DNA of 47,503 nt from Bacteroidales bacterium OttesenSCG-928-B11 (GTDB lineage: Bacteria; Bacteroidota; Bacteroidia; Bacteroidales; WCHB1-69): positions 1 to 47,503 of the forward strand of contig JAJDJJ010000008.1 of the NCBI GenBank assembly GCA_030267125.1, given 5' to 3'. Positions 1-9,100 of this stretch are shown here, piece by piece. The notes below the pieces were generated by a model. The model had not been told where the DNA came from, searched no databases, and saw only the letters and a program-made list of their open reading frames with translations. How positions within the stretch are numbered: position 1 is the stretch's first letter; every line of letters starts with the position of its first letter. Both the position numbers and the translations under genes were made by a program.

Positions 1-12
1 CTTTTTTTACAC

Positions 13-741
13 CTAAGTGTATAACCCTCCGTTAATTGAGATCACTTCTCCTGTAATATAAGCGGCTTTCTCAGAGGCGAGAAAGGCAACGAGATCAGCA
101 ACCTCATCGGGCAGGCCGAATCGTCCGGAAGGGATCGTCTTCTTGAGTGCTTCCTCATCTAAATCCTTGGTCATATCGGTGGTGATGAAACCCGGAGCAA
201 CGGCATTGACCGTGATCTTGCGGGCAGCGACCTCTTGTGCCAACGCTTTTGTGGCTCCGATCACCGCGGCTTTTGCCGCCGAGTAGTTTGTTTGACCGGC
301 AATGCCTTTTAATCCCGATAGCGATACTATGTTGACGATTCGTCCTTTCCGTTTGCTAATCATACCCTTTAACAATTTCCGCGTCACAAAGAAAAAACCG
401 TCCAAACTCGTGTCGATCACGCTGTGCCATTGTTCATCACTCATGAAGACCATCAACGAATCCTTACAGATGCCGGCATTGTTGATCAGTACGGATATGT
501 GGTCGTCGGGGTGGCTCTCTTGCCACGTGTCCATTGCGCGGTCGACCGCCACCGCATCGCTCACGTTGAAAGGGAGCAATTCACAAGCGACACCTTGTGC
601 TTCAACCAACGTTTTGGTCTCTTCTGCAGCCGCCTTATTTGAAGAGTAGTTGACAATGACAGGGTAACCCATCTCCGCCAATTTAACGCAAACGGCCCGC
701 CCGATTCCTCGGCTTCCGCCGGTAACTAATGCATAGTTCAT
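13..741 (-). CDS. FabG-like 3-oxoacyl-ACP reductase (SDR family)
   Basis: A short-chain dehydrogenase/reductase expected to reduce 3-oxoacyl-ACP to 3-hydroxyacyl-ACP with NAD(P)H in the cytoplasm. The N-terminal Rossmann motif GGSRGIGRAV follows the start directly, NNAG is present, and the Ser-Tyr-Lys catalytic set is visible in NIVSLSG and NYSAAK. The C-terminal INGG is typical of FabG. I chose the ATG at 741 (242 residues, usual FabG length). An in-frame start at 777 would add 12 Lys-rich residues and overlap the preceding gene by 23 bp, whereas 741 leaves a 13-bp gap. It is the last visible gene of a six-gene minus-strand run with an ACP and a ketosynthase, so it probably serves that dedicated acyl pathway rather than housekeeping fatty-acid synthesis. 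The stop lies 13 bp from the window edge, so later operon genes may be missing. Confidence 0.9.
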   Translation of the reverse strand: MNYALVTGGSRGIGRAVCVKLAEMGYPVIVNYSSNKAAAEETKTLVEAQGVACELLPFNVSDAVAVDRAMDTWQESHPDDHISVLINNAGICKDSLMVFMSDEQWHSVIDTSLDGFFFVTRKLLKGMISKRKGRIVNIVSLSGLKGIAGQTNYSAAKAAVIGATKALAQEVAARKITVNAVAPGFITTDMTKDLDEEALKKTIPSGRFGLPDEVADLVAFLASEKAAYITGEVISINGGLYT

Positions 742-754
742 AATATTTATTTTT

Positions 755-2215
755 TTAGTTGATATTTTCTTTTCCAATCAAATGCGCACAGGTGAAAAGC
801 GATGTCATCGAAACGCCTAAAATACCGTGCAAGTTTAAATTTTGCCCTGTTAAGAGCAGGTTTTCTATTTGAGTTTTCGGAGTTAACATCGTAAACATCA
901 AATGCTCAAAATTTTTTTGGATGCCGAAAGCGGAACCCTGCCAGCTGCCGGTATAGTCGCGGTAAGTAAGTGGTGTGCTTGTAAAATACTTTTTGATATT
1001 GCCTCGCAATTCGGGGATTTTCTGCTGTGCGATTTCTATCATCTTTTCCGCTTTACGAATTTTATACTCTTGGTAATCGGCTCCTCTTCTCCCAATAAAG
1101 CTGTTTTCCCATTTCGAAATTTCATCCCAGTTGATAAAAGTTAGTAGATCGATATTTTCCACAAAAGGGGAATCATCTTCAGGAACTTTATAATTTACAA
1201 GCATTGAATCCGACGAATTTTCTGTTGGTTTTATTAGCCAGATATCTTCATTCGGGTGTACAAAAATATTCCGGTTTTGATAAGGAACGCTCCCGTTTTT
1301 CAATTGCAGGTGTACGGTGAAGATACCGCGTGAGTTTTCCAATTTCCGCAATCGTTTTTTGTAGATCGGACGGATACTGCTGTTCTCATCCAACAAATCC
1401 ATTGTTATGGCCGGATGAATATCTGAAATGACATTGTTGCAATCTATCTGTTCCAAATCATTGATGACAACAGATCTGATACGCCCACCTCTTTCGATCA
1501 GCTTTGTGACCTTTGTCGAGGTGAGCACGGTGCCTCCCATCTTGCGGATGTTGTCAGCCAAACGTTCAACTAATAGCGATCCGCCGCCTTTCAATTTCCA
1601 AGTACTTTGGATAAAGGAGCTGTTAATCTGGGCAAAGACGTATAATGGCAATGTTTCCGCACATAAATCCATCGAGAAAGAAGCACCGGAAATGACACTT
1701 TTTAACAAAGGATCATCGAATTTTTCATTTAAAAAACGATATGCCGAACGTTCCATCAACAGTGCATTGGGATTATTTTGAGGATCGGAAAAAGCATCCA
1801 ATGTATGATCGGAAACCTGTTTCAAGAAATCGGCAAAATCGGTGACATGTTTTCGCTCTTTGGGGAATTGCGAAGAGAGGTAGTCGGCATAACGATCAAA
1901 ACCGGAAGGAATCATCCAGGATTTATCACCGATATATACTTGTGCAAAAGCCTCTTCGTCCAATTGATGCCAAGACAAACCCAACAGATCGAAATAGGAG
2001 AAGAGCGTGTGCAGCGGTTGTCCCTCCTTCAATCCGCCCACAAAATGAAAGCCGGTGTCGAAAGTAGTTTGACCGCGGGTGAAGGTTTGCAGGCAGCCGC
2101 CAAGCTGGTGATGCTGTTCCAACACACAGACACTCAGCCCGTTTTTTGCCAGAATATAACCACATTCCAAACCGCCTAAACCACTTCCAATAATTACTGC
2201 GTCATATTTTTTCAT
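755..2215 (-). CDS. CrtI/phytoene-desaturase-like FAD-dependent oxidoreductase
   Basis: A 486-residue flavoprotein of the phytoene dehydrogenase / retinol 13,14-reductase superfamily. The N-terminus has the dinucleotide-binding motif IGSGLGGLE (about residues 9-17), followed by the acidic end of the second strand and LGGCLQTF, which is typical of FAD amine-oxidase folds. The C-terminus has a second cofactor-contact segment, LLTGQNLNLHGILG. Members of this superfamily saturate, desaturate or isomerise polyenes and retinoids. Between a FabG-like reductase and an ACP/ketosynthase pair, the substrate is more likely an ACP-bound or released polyene or acyl chain than a carotenoid, since I see no crtB or crtE gene. 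It starts at an ATG at 2215, about 100 bp after the small membrane protein. Superfamily is confident; substrate is inference. Confidence 0.85.
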   Translation of the reverse strand: MKKYDAVIIGSGLGGLECGYILAKNGLSVCVLEQHHQLGGCLQTFTRGQTTFDTGFHFVGGLKEGQPLHTLFSYFDLLGLSWHQLDEEAFAQVYIGDKSWMIPSGFDRYADYLSSQFPKERKHVTDFADFLKQVSDHTLDAFSDPQNNPNALLMERSAYRFLNEKFDDPLLKSVISGASFSMDLCAETLPLYVFAQINSSFIQSTWKLKGGGSLLVERLADNIRKMGGTVLTSTKVTKLIERGGRIRSVVINDLEQIDCNNVISDIHPAITMDLLDENSSIRPIYKKRLRKLENSRGIFTVHLQLKNGSVPYQNRNIFVHPNEDIWLIKPTENSSDSMLVNYKVPEDDSPFVENIDLLTFINWDEISKWENSFIGRRGADYQEYKIRKAEKMIEIAQQKIPELRGNIKKYFTSTPLTYRDYTGSWQGSAFGIQKNFEHLMFTMLTPKTQIENLLLTGQNLNLHGILGVSMTSLFTCAHLIGKENIN

Positions 2216-2295
2216 CCGGATTATGTTTTTTGTTTTTAATAAAGGCAGAAAGTGTCCCTCAATATCCTAACCTCCTAACTCCTCATCACTTTTTT

Positions 2296-2320
2296 CGTCA
2301 TGCCCGGTTCAGTATCATGA
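2296..2320 (-). repeat. Partial copy of the dispersed repeat
   Basis: On the minus strand TGAACCGGGCATGA matches TGAACCGAGCATGA of copy 1 at 13 of 14 positions. It overlaps the stop codon of the EamA/SMR-like gene (2315). Only the end of the element is conserved here. Confidence 0.35.
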
Positions 2321-2638
2321 AAGGATAAGATAAACGGATGCCATGCCGAGTGCAAGTCCTGTAATTTGTTTAACATTAATAACTTCTTGAAAAAGGAAAA
2401 CGCCGGCAATCACAATCAATAACATAGTGGCGATGGACATGGCCGGCGAAACCTTGCTTAACGGAAACAACCGTACCACGTACGATTGTACCAGAAAAGC
2501 TAAACAGTAGGTTATCATGCTGGTGCCGATGAAGAGGATGAATTTGGAAGACCAAAGTTGGTAGTTTGCCGACACCTTCACAAAAACCTGCGCCATAACC
2601 GTCAACAAAACACCTAAACTTACAATAAGATATTTCAT
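2315..2638 (-). CDS. Small four-helix EamA/SMR-like membrane protein
   Basis: A 107-residue protein made almost entirely of four hydrophobic helices (about residues 2-20, 30-50, 60-80 and 88-106 from the ATG at 2638). The size and the repeated PLSKVSPAMSI / VNVKQITGLALGM pattern recall the small multidrug resistance and ArnE/ArnF-like half-size EamA transporters, which act as dimers in the inner membrane. An in-frame start at 2680 would add 14 residues encoded inside an intergenic repeat, so the internal ATG preceding the first helix is preferred. Its place between an acyl carrier protein and a CrtI-like enzyme suggests it flips or exports a lipid-linked product of the pathway. That role is inference; the substrate cannot be read from sequence. 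Confidence 0.75.
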   Translation of the reverse strand: MKYLIVSLGVLLTVMAQVFVKVSANYQLWSSKFILFIGTSMITYCLAFLVQSYVVRLFPLSKVSPAMSIATMLLIVIAGVFLFQEVINVKQITGLALGMASVYLILS

Positions 2639-2667
2639 ACATTTATATTTTTTTATTACAAGGTCAT

Positions 2668-2731
2668 ATGCAGCTCGCATGATGGGAAATAATCATTCGC
2701 TTGGGTGATTTTTGAATCATGCTCGGTTCAT
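2668..2731 (-). repeat. Dispersed intergenic repeat, copy 1
   Basis: Minus strand: ATGAACCGAGCATGATTC at one end and CATGCGAGCTGCAT at the other. Related to 45798-45858. It lies 30 bp upstream of the small membrane protein start. Confidence 0.5.
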
Positions 2732-2772
2732 AATTTTTTTTTGAGAGGTTGTATCAATAGTAAAAGATGAGT

Positions 2773-2853
2773 TTAACCACTATGGGCACAAAGAGCACAA
2801 AAAGTTGTTTTTTTAGAACATTACTCTTCGTGTCTTTATGCCTTTGTGGTAAA
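2773..2853. repeat. Long imperfect inverted repeat in the acyl-pathway operon
   Basis: The left arm (2773-2804, containing GGCACAAAGAGCACAAA) and the right arm (2824-2853, containing CGTGTCTTTATGCCTTTGTG) are imperfect inverted complements over about 30 bp with a 19-bp loop. It lies between the ACP and the membrane protein genes. The 'CACAAAGAGCACAAA' word resembles intergenic repeats I know from several bacterial genomes. Confidence 0.55.
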
Positions 2854-2889
2854 AAAACGCCTTTTGACACAACCGTTATCGCTTGTCAA

Positions 2890-3135
2890 TTACTCATTAA
2901 TTTTTCCTTCAATAAAATCGTACAAGTCGTTGAAGGTTTTCACTTGGGCGATCTCTTGGTTTTTGATACTCACCTCGAACATATCTTCGATGATCGCCAC
3001 CATGTCAACCAAACTTAAACTATCTAAGTCTAAAGTCTCTTTGATGTCGGCATCCGGAGTGATTTCTTCGATTTCCACTTCAAATTCTTGTGCTAACGCA
3101 TCGTTTACTTTTGGGATAAATTCTTCTTTTTTCAT
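2890..3135 (-). CDS. Acyl carrier protein
   Basis: An 81-residue acidic protein with the phosphopantetheine attachment motif LDLDSLSLVDMV; Ser39 of the DSL triplet is the expected carrier serine. Length and the four-helix pattern fit the ACP family. It differs from housekeeping AcpP in beginning with MKKEEFIPKVNDAL and in its low-identity flanks, and it lies 39 bp downstream of a ketosynthase rather than beside fabF in a fab operon. It is best read as a dedicated carrier for the minus-strand acyl/polyene gene run. About 250 bp of non-coding DNA containing an inverted repeat separates it from the next gene, so the operon may be interrupted by an internal regulatory or repeat element here. Confidence 0.92.
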   Translation of the reverse strand: MKKEEFIPKVNDALAQEFEVEIEEITPDADIKETLDLDSLSLVDMVAIIEDMFEVSIKNQEIAQVKTFNDLYDFIEGKINE

Positions 3136-3174
3136 TCTTTTTTTGATTTTAAAAGGTTTAAAAATTTAAGTTTT

Positions 3175-4395
3175 TTATAGATTTCTCACGATAAGCGTAG
3201 AGTTTGTTCCACCGAAACCGAAAGAGTTGGAGAGAAACATGTCGAAATGTTTGTCGACCCGTTTTTCGGGGATGTTGAGTTTGGCGGAGTCTTCGTCGGG
3301 GTTTTCGAAATTGAGATTAGGAGCGATAAAATGATTTTTCATCATCAGCATAGAGTAGATCACCTCGCTGGCACCGGCCATCCACATTTCGTGTCCGGTC
3401 ATTGATTTGGTGGAGGTAACTTCGGGTTTCAAGTCGCCGAAAACTTGGGCAATGGCTTTAGCTTCATTTTTATCACCCACCGGTGTTGAGGTAGCATGGG
3501 CGTTCACGTAACCGATGTCGCGGATATTAACGCCGGCCTCGCGCAGGGCCATCTCCAAGGAGCGGACCGGTCCGTCAACGTTGGGCACGGAAATGTGGTC
3601 GCCGTTAGATGAGAAGCCGTAACCGCAGATTTCGGCAAGGATAGGAGCACCTCGTTTCACGGCTGAATCGTAACTTTCAATGATAACGGTAGCTGCTCCG
3701 CCTCCCGGCACTAAACCGTCGCGGTCGCGGTCGAAAGGACGGGAGGCTTTTGTGGGGTCATTTTCCCGGGTAGAGAAAGCGCTGATTCCATCAAAACTTC
3801 CGATAGAGTAGGGGTTAACCTCCTGCGCTCCGCCACAAACAATACAATCTTGTAATCCCCATTTGATCAATAGCGAACCCAACCCGATGGCGTGCGAGCC
3901 ACTGGCGCAAGCTCCCGATACGGTCATGTTGATTCCTTTGAGTTTAAAAAGGCATGCCAGGTTCATGCTTACTGTGGAATTCATCGATTGGAAAATCGCG
4001 CCGGAACCAATCTTTGTGGTCTCTTTTTTTTCGCGCATGATGTCCACGCTTTTCACCACCGCTTCGGCGCTACTGTCGTTTCCGTATAAGATTCCCACCT
4101 CATGATCTTCTAAGTAATCCATGTCGATCATGGCGTTTTTCAGCGCATCCGCCGTCGCCATGTAGGCGTAATTGCCCTGTTCGGGAATGTAGACCCGTTG
4201 ATTCCTACTGAGAATGCCCTTCAGATCGGGCATGTCGATCTTAGCTGTCAGCCCCGATCGGAAACCGAGTTCCTTGCGCTCGGGATTGAAAATGATGCCG
4301 GATTTGCCATCGAAAAGTGATTGGCGGACATCGTCTAAATTGTAGCCTAAACAGGAATAGATGCCCATTCCCGTGATAACAACTCTATTGTTCAT
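3175..4395 (-). CDS. Beta-ketoacyl-ACP synthase (FabF/KAS II type)
   Basis: A 406-residue thiolase-fold condensing enzyme. The Cys-His-His triad is complete: Cys163 in SGACASGSHA, His300 in VNAHATSTPVGD and His335 in SMTGHEMWMAGASE. Thus it looks like an active elongating ketosynthase rather than a chain-length-factor partner, which would lack the Cys. It would extend ACP-bound acyl chains by decarboxylative Claisen condensation with malonyl-ACP. The C-terminal SFGFGGTNSTL is a family hallmark. It ends 39 bp before the ACP gene and starts 18 bp after the acyltransferase, which supports one transcript. The dedicated ACP and CrtI-like enzyme nearby make it more likely a pathway-specific KAS than the housekeeping fabF. 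Confidence 0.92.
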   Translation of the reverse strand: MNNRVVITGMGIYSCLGYNLDDVRQSLFDGKSGIIFNPERKELGFRSGLTAKIDMPDLKGILSRNQRVYIPEQGNYAYMATADALKNAMIDMDYLEDHEVGILYGNDSSAEAVVKSVDIMREKKETTKIGSGAIFQSMNSTVSMNLACLFKLKGINMTVSGACASGSHAIGLGSLLIKWGLQDCIVCGGAQEVNPYSIGSFDGISAFSTRENDPTKASRPFDRDRDGLVPGGGAATVIIESYDSAVKRGAPILAEICGYGFSSNGDHISVPNVDGPVRSLEMALREAGVNIRDIGYVNAHATSTPVGDKNEAKAIAQVFGDLKPEVTSTKSMTGHEMWMAGASEVIYSMLMMKNHFIAPNLNFENPDEDSAKLNIPEKRVDKHFDMFLSNSFGFGGTNSTLIVRNL

Positions 4396-4413
4396 AATCA
4401 GAATGTTTTTTTG

Positions 4414-5859
4414 TTAAAAAACCGCGGTTTTATGTATGATTCGTTTTTTATTGGTTAGTGTGTTTTCTTGCGGACAACTTGTTCGTAGCAAGGAGTCCAG
4501 ATTGTCATGGATTCTTCGGCGCAATCCGATCAGGTCGAATACTTCCCCTTTGCCAAGTTTGTAGTAGTATTTCCACTCTTTTTTCAACGATCGCCACTGT
4601 TTTTTATAGTTGACGGCGAAAGCTCCCAGCGCAGGAAGTAACCCTATGAAAATCAATGAAACAAGTAAGGAATCGGTGATCACTTTCCACATCAGGAAGA
4701 ATGTAAAAGTATAGAGTATAGGAATGGTGATGAGTATTCCCGCGGCAAATTTAAGACTGCTTTGAACCATCGGATCCTTTACTTTTTTAGCCAAGGAAGT
4801 CGGTGCAAAAACGACCATGAAGTTGGGGAAAGCGGCGATGAGATAGAGCGGGAAAAAGAGTGCAAAAAGGAAAATTTGCGTGAGTATTTTTACCGGATTG
4901 TATTTTTTATCAAAACATTTATCCTCTAACCCCATCTGTTCGGTCTCCGCTTTCAATACGGTCGTGTCATCGTAAATGGATTGGATTAGTTCTGGATTTT
5001 CCACCCTGTTTTTTTCTATTTCTTGATAAAGCTGTTTGTCGGATAATAGTTTTTCGTTCAATTTTGAAGGATGGTATCCTTGCCGTTCCGCATACCTGTT
5101 GCCATACGTATTGCGTAGATAATCAAAGGCTTCGTAGTTCTCCGTGTCGGTAATATTGAGCATTAGCTCCTCCACGCTTTGCCACGCCAGTGCATTCACT
5201 TGCCGTTGCGCGGTACGGGGTTTGGTTTTGTATAACTCGTAAAACGGAGCCAGCGAGATGGGCTTTCCGAATTTGATCAACACGTCCTCCTTGCTGTTGT
5301 AAAAATCGGAGTAGTGGTTGCAGGAAGGGAGAATGAAGATCTCTTTTTCAAAATTCGACTTTTCGGCGGCTTTGAAAGCGATTTGTAAATAACCACTGGA
5401 AAACCTTCCTAACCATCTGCGATTCTGATGTTTGCCCTCAGGGAAAATGACCACTGTGCCATCATGCAATAATTCATCTTCGGCAGCATCGAATGTGTCC
5501 GCATTGTTCACCAGGTAGTCTTCCCCATCAACCGAGAGACGGTAGGCAGGCATTAATCCTAACCAGTGCAGAAATTTTCCGGCAATAGGCTTGTTGAAAA
5601 TATCGGCGCGGCTAATTACCCTGATCTTCCGTTCCTTCCGTTTGCTTAGAGCAAAAAGCAATGCCAACGGATCACACATCATATTTTGGTGATTCGAAAT
5701 GACTAATAAAGGACAATCTGCGGGGATGTTTTCTTCACCAATAGTATATGTTTTCTTATAATAGATTCTATCATGGTAAAGATGAACATAACCTTTAAGT
5801 AGACGGTAATCTACCCCCGGTTTTCCTATCCATGCTTTTGTTTTTGATTGCTTGGTCAT
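4414..5859 (-). CDS. PlsC-like lysophospholipid acyltransferase with hydrophobic C-terminal domain
   Basis: A 481-residue membrane-associated glycerophosphate/lysophospholipid acyltransferase-like protein. The catalytic His/Asp pair is in NHQNMMCD (His57 and Asp63, five residues apart rather than the classical four), with VVIFPEGKHQN as the PEG substrate motif. After the catalytic domain, residues about 330-430 hold hydrophobic segments and a basic cytoplasmic tail. The same two-part layout occurs in the protein at 25990-27342, so the two are paralogues. As first gene of the minus-strand run with a ketosynthase and ACP, it probably transfers the pathway's acyl product onto a lipid or a phenolic/sugar acceptor; the acceptor is unknown. 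Transcription would start in the divergent region 5860-6106. Confidence 0.85.
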   Translation of the reverse strand: MTKQSKTKAWIGKPGVDYRLLKGYVHLYHDRIYYKKTYTIGEENIPADCPLLVISNHQNMMCDPLALLFALSKRKERKIRVISRADIFNKPIAGKFLHWLGLMPAYRLSVDGEDYLVNNADTFDAAEDELLHDGTVVIFPEGKHQNRRWLGRFSSGYLQIAFKAAEKSNFEKEIFILPSCNHYSDFYNSKEDVLIKFGKPISLAPFYELYKTKPRTAQRQVNALAWQSVEELMLNITDTENYEAFDYLRNTYGNRYAERQGYHPSKLNEKLLSDKQLYQEIEKNRVENPELIQSIYDDTTVLKAETEQMGLEDKCFDKKYNPVKILTQIFLFALFFPLYLIAAFPNFMVVFAPTSLAKKVKDPMVQSSLKFAAGILITIPILYTFTFFLMWKVITDSLLVSLIFIGLLPALGAFAVNYKKQWRSLKKEWKYYYKLGKGEVFDLIGLRRRIHDNLDSLLRTSCPQENTLTNKKRIIHKTAVF

Positions 5860-5932
5860 TAGCCTGTTTTTTGAATCTTTAACTTTTATTAGTACTTATA
5901 ATAGTCAATTAACCAATAGCCTAAATGGATAA

Positions 5933-5952
5933 ATTGACTATTGAGAGTCAAT
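5933..5952. promoter_or_regulatory. Palindrome in the divergent promoter region
   Basis: ATTGACT (5933-5939) and AGTCAAT (5946-5952) form a perfect 7-bp inverted repeat around ATTGAG. A third copy of the half-site, AGTCAAT, lies at 5903-5909. The region 5860-6106 separates the acyl-pathway genes (minus) from the barrel gene (plus) and is otherwise AT-rich with no gene. A regulator binding site for either direction is plausible but unproven. I see no clean TAnnTTTG -7 element here. Confidence 0.35.
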
Positions 5953-6106
5953 AATTATTTCGTGGATTAAACAAAAAAAGTAGCGTTTTGCTCAATAAAA
6001 AAACGATAATTAAGCGATCAAGAAGTTCTTTTAAGTGAAAACGGGATTATCTGAAATGAAATACTTCTTCTATTTTTGCGTTTTCAATTTTTGCATGTTC
6101 TCTTGG

Positions 6107-9100
6107 ATGAAAATATTTCGACTGATCACTATTCTTGCCCCGCTGATTTTCATCATATCTCAGGACATCTATTCACAGAATTATAGTAATCAGAGGATAA
6201 AAACGATCGCGTTGGACTCAATAGTGGTCAAATTTGATTCGCTTTCAGTCATTTCCAATTCTGTACATATAATATATGGAGCGACGGAAGAGCAAATTGA
6301 GATAGACTATTTGGGAGCAACAATTGCGTTGAAGGACACATCGCTTATTGGAAGCCGCTTAGCCTTGTCGTACCGCATTTTTAATTTCGATATAGTTAAG
6401 ACATACCAGCATAAGTCAACGGATATTATATTACGAAATATCAGCCATCGTCAGCCACAACCCATTCCGATCACGACTTTCTCGGATTTTATGCGGGATG
6501 ACGCGGCATTTGTGAGTGCCGGTTCCATTTCTCGCGGTTTCAGCATGGGAAATAACCAGGATGTGGTGCTCAGCTCAACACTCAATCTGCAACTTTCGGG
6601 GATGCTCTCCGAAGATTTGGAAGTGAACGCGAATATCACCGACCGAAGTCTTCCGATCCAACCCGAAGGGAATACCGCTATGATCCAAGATTTTGATAGG
6701 ATTTTCATCAATCTGAAATATAAAAACCAGTATGTGCTGGATGCGGGGGATATTGATGTGGACGGGCGGAAAAGTCACTTTATGATCTTGAATAAAAGAT
6801 TGTTGGGGATGGATTTGCATGGAATAACCCGTCTTGATTCGGCCAATAGTTTGTATAATCAGGTCGGTGGCGGGGTGAACAAAGGAAAATTTATGCGGCA
6901 GCAACTTTCGGTGATCAACGGTGTGCAAGGACCATATAAACTTCGGGGAGAACAAAGTGAGCTGAATATCATTGTATTATCAGGAAGTGAGCGAGTCTAT
7001 TTGGACGGCCGTCTTCTTTCCCGTGGTGCCGATAATGACTACGTCATCGATTACAATACCGGTGAAATTACTTTTACTTCGCGGATTTTGATGACAACCG
7101 AGAAACGGATCACCATAGAGTTCCAATATCGGAGCGACTATTTTTCGCATTATACATTGTTTACAGCCAATGAGTTCATACATGAGAAAAACAATAAACT
7201 GAAGATTGGAGTTAATTTTTACCATGATCAAGATCAAAAGAACCGTTCCATCCAGCCGGAGCTGGACAATGACCAAAAGCTTTTCCTTTCGGAAATTGGC
7301 GACAACTTTGCGAATGCCTTCTATCGCAGGGCAGATTCCGTGGGTTATAATCCCAATGAGATCTTATATGTCCGGACGGACACGATTGTGGAAGGTGTTC
7401 ATTACGAACCGGTTTATATCCATTCAACAAATAATGAAGATGAGTTGTACCGACTCTCGTTTTCACTGGTCGGCGAGCGAAATGGGAACTATCAGTTAGA
7501 CAGAAATACGGCGAATGGCAGGGTTTTCCGTTGGGTAGCGCCGATTGACGGCGTGCCGCAGGGCAACTACGAGCCGGTTATCCGGTTGGTCACGCCGAAA
7601 CTCCTTCAGCTGGGAACAGTCTCCGCGGAATATACATTGAAAGGAGAGAGTTGGATTCGTGGTGAACTGGCCGTTTCTAACCATGATCAGAATACCTTTT
7701 CGGACATCGATGATGCGGATAATGTAGGTTTCGCTGTGAAACTAGAAGGTTTTAACAAATCGAAGGTGTTTCAAAAAAAATCGGATGATTGGCGGTGGGA
7801 GAATAAGATCAACTACGAATTTTTAAGTAAAAACTTCTATGTCTCAGAGAGTTTCCGCGATGTGGAATTTGCTCGGAATTTCAATCTCTCCGAAGAGTAT
7901 TCAGCACGTTACTCGGAACACTTCCTGCAATTTAACACCAATTTACGGAAAGAGAAATCGGGCTTTATCGGCTATGCGTTGAATCTTTTGTCCCGACCGA
8001 CCAACGTCAACATTTTCAAAAATCATCTCCATTATGATTTCAAAAAAAACGGATTTTCGATTATCGGGACTAACTCATTTTTAAATTCGCATGACTCTTT
8101 ACAAAACAGTCGTTTTTTTCAAACCAACCAACAATTGACCCAGGTTTTCAAGTTTTTGGAGATCGGGTTTAAAGATATAGCGGAGATCAATCTCTTTAAA
8201 ACGAATGGACAAGATTCGTTGATTGGCAATAGTTATGCCTTTAATGAGGCAACGATCTTCTTGAAAAATAACGACACGCTGCCCTATCTTTTCAACATCA
8301 CTTACATGAACCGCTTGGAATATGATCCTCAAACAGACCATCTTGTTTTACAAAACATGCACAATGAGATCCGTGGATCTTTTGAGATCAGCAGGTTGAA
8401 AAATAATCGGATAAAAGGAAATCTAACCTATCGGAATAGTCAAATCGCGGATTCGACACGTCGATTCAGTGGGGAGAATTTCCTGACGGGAAGTTTGGAA
8501 TACACCGGAAGATTTCTTAAAAACAGCATTATACTGAGCACTTTCTATGAAATAGGAAGCGGTTTGGAGCAAAAACGCACCTTTTCCTATCTCCGTGTCG
8601 CCGATGGGCAAGGTTCGCATACTTGGATCGATTACAACGAAAACGGAATAGAAGAGTTGGACGAATTTGAAATAGCAGCTTTTCAAGATCAAGCCAATTA
8701 TGTGAAAATTTGGATCAATACTACCGATTACATCACAACCTCCAACAATCGTTTTACACAAACCATACAACTCCAGCCGCGTAATATTTGGGGTAATAAA
8801 AAGGGCATTCTGAAGTTCCTCGCCCGTTTTGGCAACGTAGCCTCATTCCAAGCTTCGCAAAAAAATACGGTCGAGAATAGCTTTTCGGCATACAACCCTT
8901 TCAATTTCGGTTTAGAAGACTCGTTGCTGGTCAATAGTAATGTGAACTTCTTCAATAATCTATCTTTCAATCAAATGGGTAAATATTGGGGTGTCGATTA
9001 TCTGGCGAAAGCCACGCAAGATAAAAATCTGCTCTATTATGGTTTTGAACAAAATAGAACCAATTCACATGAGGTTATTTTGCGTATTACTCCGCATAAA

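Noticed and set aside
13-5859. Carotenoid biosynthesis cluster
   Set aside because: Only a CrtI-like protein is present; no phytoene synthase or prenyl transferase, while ACP and ketosynthase point to acyl/polyene chemistry.
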